From contig JAEWQP010000014.1 of assembly GCA_023399155.1 (NCBI GenBank), positions 1 through 14,854 of the forward strand: a DNA stretch of 14,854 nt, in the 5' to 3' direction. The DNA comes from Verrucomicrobiota bacterium. GTDB lineage: Bacteria; Verrucomicrobiota; Verrucomicrobiia; Opitutales; Opitutaceae. The notes under the pieces are model-generated. The model was not told the DNA's origin. It did no database searches and worked only from the letters and a program-made list of their open reading frames with translations. A program made the position numbers and the translations under genes. This document shows, piece by piece, positions 1 through 6,223 of this stretch (the first letter of the stretch is position 1; the number at the start of each line of letters is the position of its first letter).

Positions 1-1
1 T

Positions 2-469
2 AATATTACACCGAATTTCTTTATTTATGGGTTTATTCCCAATTATAGTGATTTTGAAAACAGTTACATTGAAAAATTTAATGAGACAAAAAAATCTTAT
101 CATTTTCAAGATAGGCTTTTTGACAGGGATTCATTGTTTATACAGCAATATAGAATAAATTTCCTCTATGTTTTAAAAAACTACTCCTTGAATAATTCTC
201 TTGAAATCAATTCGTTTAGAACTTCAGTGAGATTTTTATTCAGACAGCATTTCTTGGATTATTTCAATTCTCCAGCGTCTTGTGGTTATATTTTCTATTG
301 TAAAACAATAGATGAAGAGCGGTTAAAAGAAATTATTGAATTAAATTTTAAGCGTTTAAACGGCAAATGCTTTTATTCTAAGGAAAACAAGCTTATTATC
401 GCAGTAAAAAATGATGATTCTTCACTGAATGATTTGATTATTGATTTTAAAAAATATCAATTAACATGA
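2..469 (+). CDS. Partial hypothetical protein (3' end of a gene cut by the window edge)
   Basis: The frame is open from the left edge of the window to the TAA at 467-469, so only the last 155 residues are visible and no start can be chosen. The part seen is rich in Phe, Tyr, Asn and Lys and has no membrane segment or signal peptide. A stretch near residues 37-52 (HFQDRLFDRDSLFIQQ) and a following hydrophobic helix (INFLYVLKNY) look like a folded C-terminal domain. I do not recognise the family; a nuclease-like C-terminal domain is possible but unsupported. The gene would be the payload of cassette 1. It is followed by palindrome B1 and the attC-like element A1, the order expected of a cassette gene. 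Confidence 0.6.
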   Translation, partial: NITPNFFIYGFIPNYSDFENSYIEKFNETKKSYHFQDRLFDRDSLFIQQYRINFLYVLKNYSLNNSLEINSFRTSVRFLFRQHFLDYFNSPASCGYIFYCKTIDEERLKEIIELNFKRLNGKCFYSKENKLIIAVKNDDSSLNDLIIDFKKYQLT

Positions 470-486
470 AACCCTCGCTTCACAGC

Positions 487-545
487 CACACACATTGTCA
501 AGCCCCACGAGCCATCGCTACAACCAAAGCTTGTCAAAGAGTGTG
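487..545. repeat. Palindrome B1 (B family) after the gene of cassette 1
   Basis: Arms 487-503 and 529-545 pair at 14 of 17 positions around a 25-nt loop. The internal mismatches are the family signature: ACA at 492-494 opposite AGA at 538-540, giving A.A, C-G, A.A. The loop contains GAGCCATC, close to the AAGCCA of B2e and B4e. The arm sequence is unrelated to those of the other B copies, so structure rather than stem sequence is kept. No T-run follows, so it is not a standard intrinsic terminator. The gap 470-776 holds only this hairpin, A1 and short linkers. Confidence 0.6.
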
Positions 546-621
546 CCTGTCCGAACGCACGGCAGACCGAAATTAAGTAGCAAATTGATAGAAAAATGAC
601 AGGAAAAACAGAACACCAGCA

Positions 622-750
622 CCCAACATCGTATATAAAACATTTGGCAATCAGTGGGTTGTCGAGCAGCGTAGCTCGTATCAAAATTTCTTGTAACTTG
701 ACCGGAAAGTGCTTCGAATTGCCAAACATTTCATATACGTGACCGTTACC
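622..750 (+). repeat. attC-like palindromic element A1
   Basis: 129 bp from CCCAAC (622-627) to GTTACC (745-750). Read with its flanking base the left box is ACCCAAC, which fits the integron R'' consensus RYYYAAC. The arms CGTATAT (630-636) and ATATACG (733-739) pair, followed by further pairing of ATTTGGCAAT with ATTGCCAAACAT. Spacers are unequal: AT on the left and TGACC on the right. The copy is about 80 % identical to A2 (hand count, ungapped), with a compensated stem base pair. The two outer boxes do not pair with each other; the right box pairs with the left box of A2. Confidence 0.75.
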
Positions 751-776
751 AACAAGCCTAAAAAACGACACAGCAG

Positions 777-2184
777 ATGATAACGGACAGAATTATGAAT
801 GAAAAAAGAATGAAACAAGCCCACGCACAAAAGCAAGAGTGTAGCAGCCCATCCCTGCAAACGTCCCTTCGCTGCTACACACTTGCTTTTCTTGCCACCC
901 TCGTGCTTCGATTGGGGTTTATCGGTAATGATACATTTGCTCAGGTTCCAGTGATAAATACACCACAACCAGCGACAATACAACCAAATGTAAATATTGG
1001 ATTTCCTAACCAGACACCAAATTACGGTTCGACAAATATCAATTCAAATAATCCACTTGACCAGTACGAAAAGGATAAAAGGGAATTACAACAGCGAAAT
1101 GCAGAGCTTTACGAAACAATCTACAAAGAATCGGCTTACAAGCCAATTCAGTATGATTTGCCCTCACGGGCAAACAATACTGATGCTGATTATTTTCATC
1201 AAGCTTCCGAAAAGCTTAATCGAATGTTGAGCGGACAAGAGCCAATGAATCTAAAGCAAGCCATCTTTGCTATTGAGAACGCTTATTTCGGAGGTAAACT
1301 TGAGTATCAACAGTTTGATAAAGAAATACAAAACCTTATAACCATTGCCAAACTCAAAGCAGCGCAAGACGGATATAACTGGAAAAATAAACATCATGTT
1401 GTTTCGGGCAATGGCCGATACATTGAAAGTAAAATCACCTTCACAGGAAGGTTTTATTACTTCATACCCGATGCAATACGATTTTGACGATTACATGGGC
1501 AAACAAAATTGGTCTAAAATGTTTGTCAGCAAATTGCTTTTTTCAAAATCGGGTCAATGCCATTCTTTGCCTTTGCTATATTTGATACTCTGCGAAGAAA
1601 CAGGCACTCCTGCAAATCTTGCTTTTTCTCCTTCGCATACTTATGCCAAGTTCAAAGACCAATCGGGCAATTGGCATAATCTCGAATTAACAAGCGGTCG
1701 GATTGTTTCTGATGCTTTTATTTTAGGTTCAGGTTATATAACAGCCGAAGCATTGAAAAACCGTATTTACATGGAGCCATTAACCCAAAAACAAACTATA
1801 TCCCAATGTCTTGCTGATTTAGCGAAAACCTACACTCAAAAATATGGATATGATAGTTTTGTTTCACAATGTATTGATACCACATTGAAATACGACCCTT
1901 CAAATATTTTTGCTCGTCAAGTAAAATCCGATTATCAAACCTTGCGGTTTGAATACGTAGTAAACCAAGTCGGTCGACCACATCCAGATACTTTAAAAGC
2001 ACGATACCCCAAGGTGTATCGGCTTTTGGAAGAGCGAAATCAAACATATCAGGCAATTGATGCAAGCGGATATCAGGAAATGCCTGAACAAGCCTATCAG
2101 GAATGGTTAAATTCGGTAAACAAAGAGAAAGAAAAACAAGAACACCAGGGGCAAATGCTCCGTTTAACAAGAACTTTAAAATAA
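777..2184 (+). pseudogene. Secreted transglutaminase-like protein, frameshifted
   Basis: Two overlapping frames together match the whole length of the intact downstream paralogue. Frame one (from ATG 777) gives a hydrophobic segment ending TFAQ, a Pro/Asn-rich linker, and the domain start (YFHQASEKLNRMLSGQ). Frame two carries the rest: NWSKMFVSKLLF, the Cys of GQCHSLP (codon 1558-1560), the His of SPSHTYAK (codon 1636-1638) and the C-terminus. The frames join at an A5 run (1383-1387); one A fewer would give a single protein of about 468 residues. Cys and His fit a transglutaminase/papain-like fold. The start is uncertain: ATGs at 777, 795 and 810 are in frame, and hairpin B2s overlaps this region. 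The indel could be a true mutation or a homopolymer sequencing error. A programmed shift is unlikely, because the run does not form a -1 slippery site leading to the needed frame. Confidence 0.65.
829..890. repeat. Palindrome B2s, near the start of cassette 2
   Basis: A near-perfect 20-bp stem (829-848 with 871-890, single A.A mismatch at 838/881) around a 22-nt loop. It is preceded by AAGCCCACGC at 817-826, which recurs exactly before palindrome B4e at 14376-14385; both are followed by AAAAGCAAG. Unlike the other copies it lacks the clear ACA/AGA internal loop and the AAGCCA loop, so membership rests on the stem start, flank and position. It lies inside the presumed signal-peptide coding region of the next gene and could affect translation of that gene. 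Confidence 0.6.
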
Positions 2185-3272
2185 TGAGATACGCATTTTA
2201 CACTCTATTCTTTGCTTTAGTATTCAATTGCATTGCTTCCAAAGCTCAAGATACAACACGTTTCTATCAGCAAGCTTATGAAATTATTGATAGTATGCTG
2301 ACAGGTAAAACACCATTAAACTTTAAAAAAGCTGTTTTTACAACTGAAAACGCATATTTTGATGGCGTTTTAAATATCAAAAAATTTAATAGGGAAATAG
2401 AAACACTTATTGAACTAATTAGAATTGTGAATTCTTCTCAACTTCTTAAATATGATGGTACTGATAAAACTGATATAGAAATTCAAGCTTCAATATTTGA
2501 AGTTATGACAGATACTATTCCAATAATAATTGATTCAGAAAATAGTTTGGTTCATGTACCTTTTTCATATGATTATGAAGATATGTGGGGTCAGAAAGAT
2601 TGGTCAAAAATGTTTGTTTCTAAATTGCTTTATTCAAATAAAGGAAATTGTCATTCAATGCCTTATCTCTATAAAATACTAGCAGAAGAATTTCAAATTG
2701 CTGCCTATTTATCTTTTGCACCAAACCATATTTACATTAAACAACGTTGTATAAAAACAGGCTGGTATAATACAGAGCTTACAAGTGCAACATTCCCTGT
2801 TGATGCTTGGATTATGGCTTCGGGGTATGTACACTTAGATGCAATTCGAAATGGGTTATATATGGACACATTAAGTCTAAAGCAGTCTGTTGCTTATTGT
2901 CTTTTGGATTTAGCGCAAGGCTTTCAGCAAAAATTTGGTAAATCAAATCCCGACTTTGTAGTTAAATGTTGCAATACTGTTTTAAAATATCATGCTGTAA
3001 ATGTAAATGCAATGCTTACTAAAGCTGAGGCGCAAAAGCGTTTTATTGATACCAAAATGAAAGCAAAAAATGTTAAGAATCCAAAGGAATTGCTTGCAGA
3101 CAATTCAATAAAAACAATGTATTCCGATATGGAGCAAACTTATGTTCGATTGCATCAATTGGGTTATCGCCGTATGCCCGAGGAAATGTACATGCAATGG
3201 ATGGGAATGTTAAAAAAAGACCCCGAAAAGTATATTGATAAAAAAGTAATATTTAAATTTGATAACCAATAA
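2184..3272 (+). CDS. Secreted transglutaminase-like protein (intact paralogue)
   Basis: 362 residues starting at the ATG that overlaps the previous stop (TAATG). This start gives a clean signal peptide (MRYAFYTLFFALVFNCIASKAQ shape, cleavage near KAQ). The core has WSKMFVSKLLYS, then Cys156-His157 in GNCHSMP, His182 in APNHIYIK and Asn196 in WYNTELTS. The order Cys-His-Asn/Asp is that of transglutaminase-like thiol enzymes, though the exact catalytic set is inference. It aligns along its full length with the broken gene upstream, so the pair arose by tandem duplication or by joining of two homologues. The protein should act outside the cytoplasm, perhaps as a peptidase or cross-linking enzyme; the substrate is unknown. 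It is the second gene of a tight run of four. Confidence 0.75.
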   Translation: MRYAFYTLFFALVFNCIASKAQDTTRFYQQAYEIIDSMLTGKTPLNFKKAVFTTENAYFDGVLNIKKFNREIETLIELIRIVNSSQLLKYDGTDKTDIEIQASIFEVMTDTIPIIIDSENSLVHVPFSYDYEDMWGQKDWSKMFVSKLLYSNKGNCHSMPYLYKILAEEFQIAAYLSFAPNHIYIKQRCIKTGWYNTELTSATFPVDAWIMASGYVHLDAIRNGLYMDTLSLKQSVAYCLLDLAQGFQQKFGKSNPDFVVKCCNTVLKYHAVNVNAMLTKAEAQKRFIDTKMKAKNVKNPKELLADNSIKTMYSDMEQTYVRLHQLGYRRMPEEMYMQWMGMLKKDPEKYIDKKVIFKFDNQ

Positions 3273-3282
3273 TCTTAAAATT

Positions 3283-4296
3283 ATGAGAAAATTAAGTATT
3301 TGTCTTGGTGTAGCTATATTGTTAAATTCTCATTTAACCAGCGCCCAAGATATTTTCAAAAAACATGGTTTCGATAAAGAACCATTAACCCTTAGCAATG
3401 GTCGATACAATGAATTCTTTAGCAATGAAGAAGTTGTTCAGATTGGTTCCATATTGCTTAATACGAAAACTAATCAGGTGATAGCCTTTATTGAAGAAGA
3501 TACGGCTAAAGCATCTTATTTAGCTGAATTATCAAGCCGCTGGCTATCTCCCGACCCTTTAGCAGCTAAATATCCACAGGTTTCTCCATACGTTTATGTA
3601 AGTAACAATCCAATTTTTTATATAGACCCAGATGGTCGGGAAAATATCCCTGCTTTATTATGGGCTGCTAAAAACATGGCAAATAAAGGAATTACTTCTG
3701 ATTACAGTAATTCTTGGTTTGGCCCAACAGACAATCGCTGGACTTATAAAGTTGGAGACGTTCCTACGAGGGCAGTATGTTATGAAAGTTGTTTTATGGC
3801 TTATATGAATTCAGGGGAGTCTGTTTTACCTACATTAAGAACAGGTTTTACCAATAAATATAATGCCTTTATTGGTAGGTCTACGCCTAATGGAGGTATG
3901 AACTGGTTTAAAAATGGTGATGGAACAGACAGACAATTTGTATCAGATATGTCAAAAGGAGAATTAGGCGATGTAGTTTTTATGGGAGATGTTGGGGATA
4001 TGGAAGGACACGCAGTTTTACTTGCAGGTGGAATTACAATGGGAACGACTGAAATAGATGGGAAATCTTTTGAAACAGCGACATTTTATACATTAAGTAC
4101 AAGTTCTGATACGGAATCTGGAAATTATGGAGGTAGAGATTTTACATTTATCAAGCAGGCAGATGGGACTTGGAAACAACAAGGTGGTGCAGGTTACACT
4201 TTTAACGGTTTTGGTCAAATGACAAATGTCAATGCTACAGATGAACAAAGACAAGAAGCAAATAAAACAATTGAAGAAGTAAAAAAAGGAAACTAA
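3283..4296 (+). CDS. Short secreted RHS-core protein with cysteine amidase-like C-terminal domain (possible toxin)
   Basis: 337 residues from ATG 3283, chosen because it begins a standard signal peptide (MRKLSICLGVAILL to TSAQ). Residues about 85-121 are an RHS repeat-associated core: SRWLSPDPLA, then YVYVSNNPIFYIDPDGREN. In RHS proteins this core is followed by a variable toxin domain. Here the tail has Cys166 and Cys170 (VCYESCF) and, about 75 residues later, GDVVFMGD plus His243 in EGHAVLLAGG, the layout of NlpC/P60- or CHAP-like amidases. The long YD-repeat shell of full RHS proteins is absent. The next gene begins one base after the stop and encodes a small exported protein, as expected of toxin and immunity. 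A toxin acting on the cell wall is inference; a housekeeping secreted amidase is the alternative. Confidence 0.7.
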   Translation: MRKLSICLGVAILLNSHLTSAQDIFKKHGFDKEPLTLSNGRYNEFFSNEEVVQIGSILLNTKTNQVIAFIEEDTAKASYLAELSSRWLSPDPLAAKYPQVSPYVYVSNNPIFYIDPDGRENIPALLWAAKNMANKGITSDYSNSWFGPTDNRWTYKVGDVPTRAVCYESCFMAYMNSGESVLPTLRTGFTNKYNAFIGRSTPNGGMNWFKNGDGTDRQFVSDMSKGELGDVVFMGDVGDMEGHAVLLAGGITMGTTEIDGKSFETATFYTLSTSSDTESGNYGGRDFTFIKQADGTWKQQGGAGYTFNGFGQMTNVNATDEQRQEANKTIEEVKKGN

Positions 4297-4297
4297 T

Positions 4298-4729
4298 ATG
4301 GAAAAGGCAAAAGTATTTATTGTATTATTTTTACTTGTTTGTTTCGGATATACCTTGAATGCGCAATCATTCAGCTCCGAAAAAAACAAACATGAAGCAG
4401 AACAAATTCTCAATCAAATTCTCAATAGCCAACAATTTGATAGCATTTATAGTTTTAAGAAGGTTTATTTTGAAGCAAATGAACTTTTATTAATAGATTC
4501 TCCTTTGCTTTTAAAGCGTAAAAAATGTAAAGTCTCAATTGTTAAAGATGGTAGTTCATTAAAGAACAAACATTATGTTGTACTTGGAGACTTTACAATA
4601 GACTGGAATAATCCTGTTGCAGTAAGGGTTCAATTATCAATAATGCCGGAAGATGTATTGCTGAGTATAGGTTTAGTAAAAACAAACGGGAATTGGATAA
4701 TTAAAAACCATGCAATTTTTAAGGATTAA
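4298..4729 (+). CDS. Small exported protein, candidate immunity partner
   Basis: 143 residues, starting one base after the stop of the RHS-core gene, so translational coupling is likely. It has a signal peptide (VFIVLFLLVCFGYTLNAQ), then a mixed helical and beta domain of about 120 residues with no recognised motif. The end reads as a nuclear-transport-factor-2-like or similar small beta sheet (VRVQLSIMPEDVLLSIGLVKTNGNW), but that is only an impression. Its place directly after a putative periplasmic or secreted toxin and its own export make an immunity role the best guess. No sequence motif proves this. It is the last gene of cassette 2. Confidence 0.65.
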   Translation: MEKAKVFIVLFLLVCFGYTLNAQSFSSEKNKHEAEQILNQILNSQQFDSIYSFKKVYFEANELLLIDSPLLLKRKKCKVSIVKDGSSLKNKHYVVLGDFTIDWNNPVAVRVQLSIMPEDVLLSIGLVKTNGNWIIKNHAIFKD

Positions 4730-4777
4730 AATATCAAAGAGGACAATTTGGTGGCATGCCAACGCTCCCATCCCTTC

Positions 4778-4847
4778 GCTGGAAAGCACATACCGCAAAC
4801 CGCACAAGCCATCACACCAACAAAGTTTGCGGCAAGAGCCTTCCAGC
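4778..4847. repeat. Palindrome B2e at the end of cassette 2
   Basis: Arms 4778-4800 and 4825-4847 pair at 19 of 23 positions around a 24-nt loop containing CGCACAAGCCATCACACC. The internal loop is ACA (4788-4790) opposite AGA (4835-4837), flanked by GC on both sides, as in B4s and B4e. CCCATCCC occurs just before (4767-4774) and just after (4847-4854) the hairpin. The gap 4730-5109 holds this palindrome, about 100 bp with no recognised signal, element A2 and the leader of the next gene. Confidence 0.65.
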
Positions 4848-4944
4848 CCATCCCGCCCCAACACACCTTGAAACGGCAGTACTTCGATTGAAAAGATTGA
4901 TTATATTTGACTGATAATAAGACAGAAAACAAAGAAGGCCAGTT

Positions 4945-5073
4945 GGTAACATCGTGTATAAAACATTTGGCAGTCAGTGGTTTATCAAGCGTTTCGGCTC
5001 GTATCAAAAGTAGTTGTAACTTGATAGGAAATCGCTTCGAAATGCCAAACGTTTCATACACGCGACCGTTGGC
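4945..5073 (+). repeat. attC-like palindromic element A2
   Basis: 129 bp from GGTAAC (4945-4950) to GTTGGC (5068-5073). CGTGTAT (4953-4959) pairs with ATACACG (5056-5062), a compensated version of the A1 stem, where one A-T pair is replaced by G-C. Spacers are AT on the left and CGACC on the right. Upstream AGAAGGCCAG also precedes A4. The left box pairs with the right box of A1, and the right box GTTGGC pairs with the left box of A3. The boxes of A2 do not pair with each other. Confidence 0.75.
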
Positions 5074-6031
5074 AACAATAATAACGAACACCACGACAAA
5101 TTTGAAACAATGAAAAGATTTTTAATACCAATAATTCTTCTTATCGTTTATTCTTGTTCAAATTCTCAGGGAAAGGAAATTAAACAAGAACATATCACCA
5201 CTGACTCAATAACAAATTCAGAATTTCTTGAAAATGTTAAAGAATTGACATTCAAAGAAGTTATTGGACAAGCTGTATTGATTGGAGATAAGATTGAATT
5301 ACTTGATAACAATCTAAAGACTATTGACGACATATCGAATTTGACTGGGAAAATTGTTGACATTAAGGGTATTTCTGACAGTTTATTCAATAAATCCAAA
5401 AACTTTTGTGATGCTTTTTGGTATGTCAAGATTGAAACCCAAAATATTACTGGGATTGTTAATGGAAGACAAGTTTTCGAAATTAAAAATTCAAATCAAG
5501 ACACAAGTTTTACAATTGACAATAATCGGATTGAAATTTTAACAACAGACTTTTTAGGAATGGGTGTTGATTATGAAGGTGACCTTATGGGCTGTCCTGT
5601 TGACCAACCAATCTTGATTAATGACACAAAAAATAATTATTTTGGACTTGTTGACTTGAATCAAAATGAATATTCCAAAAAAGCGAGTTGGGACAATGAA
5701 TATCCTTTTTTTGAAATCCGAAGCGATGATGGATGTTATGACAAGATTGTGTCAATTATAGCGGATGGAAATGGAATTAGACTTAAAATTCACAGGAGAT
5801 GGCAAGAAGGAGAAAATGACTTTGAAGTATTATTGAGATTTGACAACAACAAGTATGTAGCGGAATTTCTTAATTTCGGGGAGATAAAATATGAATAAAT
5901 TACTGTTGCCAACATGCAGTATAAAACATTGTGGTTTAGGCGGTTATTCGAACATTCTTCCACGCATCAAGTTCGGTGTAACTGGACAGGAAAGTAGCCC
6001 GCAATCCCCAACGATTTCATACTGCCAACCG
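5069..6031 (+). mobile_element. Putative integron-like cassette 3 (963 bp, one gene)
   Basis: The unit runs between the G/TT points of A2 and A3. It has the classic shape of a gene cassette: a leader of about 40 bp, one gene filling the unit, and the closing element starting six bases after the stop codon. The start of the unit with its preceding G (5068-5082, GTTGGCAACAATAAT) matches the reverse complement of 5899-5913 (ATTACTGTTGCCAAC) at 14 of 15 positions, beyond the 7 bases usually involved in integron R boxes. No B palindrome is present in this unit. Confidence 0.6.
5110..5898 (+). CDS. Lipoprotein with SH3-like region
   Basis: 262 residues from ATG 5110, the first in-frame ATG after A2. 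The N-terminus is a lipoprotein signal (MKRFLIPIILLIVYSC), with Cys16 as the probable lipidated residue. Residues about 50-125 (VLIGDKIELLDNN to FWYVKIETQNITGIVNGRQVFEI) have the spacing of a bacterial SH3-like domain, as in envelope proteins that bind peptidoglycan or peptides. The C-terminal half (FLGMGVDYEGDLMGC, FEIRSDDGCYDKIVSI) is beta-rich and has several Cys and acidic residues, with no family I can name. It is the only gene in its cassette, with the attC-like element starting six bases after its stop. Its role is unknown; an envelope location is well supported. Confidence 0.75.
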   Translation: MKRFLIPIILLIVYSCSNSQGKEIKQEHITTDSITNSEFLENVKELTFKEVIGQAVLIGDKIELLDNNLKTIDDISNLTGKIVDIKGISDSLFNKSKNFCDAFWYVKIETQNITGIVNGRQVFEIKNSNQDTSFTIDNNRIEILTTDFLGMGVDYEGDLMGCPVDQPILINDTKNNYFGLVDLNQNEYSKKASWDNEYPFFEIRSDDGCYDKIVSIIADGNGIRLKIHRRWQEGENDFEVLLRFDNNKYVAEFLNFGEIKYE

Positions 6032-6036
6032 TTACC
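5908..6036 (+). repeat. attC-like palindromic element A3
   Basis: 129 bp from GCCAAC (5908-5913) to GTTACC (6031-6036). GCAGTAT (5916-5922) pairs with ATACTGC (6019-6025). Spacers are AT and CAACC, the same asymmetry as A1 and A2. The interior is more diverged but keeps GCATCAAG and TGTAACTGGACAGGAAAG, which match the A1/A2 interior. The left box pairs with the right box of A2; the right box pairs with the left box of A4. It starts just after the stop at 5898. Confidence 0.75.
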
Positions 6037-6107
6037 AGCAACCCTAAAAACGACACTGCTAAGAATGAGCAGACAAAAAAACGACATAAAAGCCAGCCGC
6101 ACATTTA

Positions 6108-6161
6108 GCACATTTGGTTTTGCCCGACACACAAGCCAACGCTTCGCAAAACCAAAAGAGC
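6108..6161. repeat. Palindrome B4s near the start of cassette 4
   Basis: A perfect 11-bp inner stem, TTTGGTTTTGC (6113-6123) with GCAAAACCAAA (6146-6156), around a 22-nt loop with CACACAAGCCAACGCTTC. Outside it come ACA (6110-6112) opposite AGA (6157-6159), then GC opposite GC. The outer stem is weak beyond that. The gap 5899-6223 contains A3, this palindrome and a short leader before the first gene. Confidence 0.6.
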
Positions 6162-6167
6162 CACTTT

Positions 6168-6200
6168 TTTGTCTACGCACGACTGAAAACCATAAATTCG
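6168..6200 (+). promoter_or_regulatory. Possible Bacteroidota-type promoter for the cassette 4 operon
   Basis: TTTG at 6168-6171 and TAAATTCG at 6193-6200 resemble the Bacteroidota -33 (TTTG) and -7 (TAnnTTTG) elements, with a 21-bp gap and one mismatch in the second box. The ATG of the operon follows 24 bp later. The match is weak and could be chance. Confidence 0.25.
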
Positions 6201-6223
6201 AAAATTATTAACTGACAGTATAG

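Larger units (their letters stand above)
746..5068 (+). mobile_element. Putative integron-like cassette 2 (about 4.3 kb, four genes)
   Basis: The unit runs from the presumed G/TT crossover in A1 to the same point in A2. Its first bases with the preceding G (GTTACCAAC, 745-753) are the exact reverse complement of the left box of its own closing element A2 (GTTGGTAAC, 4942-4950). This is what a circular cassette intermediate predicts. The content is a broken gene, its intact paralogue, an RHS-core protein and a possible immunity gene, bracketed by palindromes B2s and B2e. The start (GTTACCAACAAGCCTAAAAA) closely resembles the start of cassette 4. The size and gene number are unusual for a cassette. 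The boundary call is inference; the palindromes and complementarity are directly visible. Confidence 0.55.

Noticed and set aside
929..936. TACATTTG resembling the -7 promoter element of Bacteroidota
   Set aside because: It lies in the coding sequence for the signal-peptide end (DTFAQ) and has no well-placed TTTG upstream.
457..983. Open reading frames on the minus strand across the gap before cassette 2
   Set aside because: They lie over palindromes A1 and B2s and over the coding start of a + strand gene; no start signal or protein-like composition, and the stems explain the conservation.
1380..1392. Programmed ribosomal frameshift at the A-run
   Set aside because: The shift needed is +1, for which AAAAATAAAC is not a recognised site, and the intact paralogue next door has no shift.
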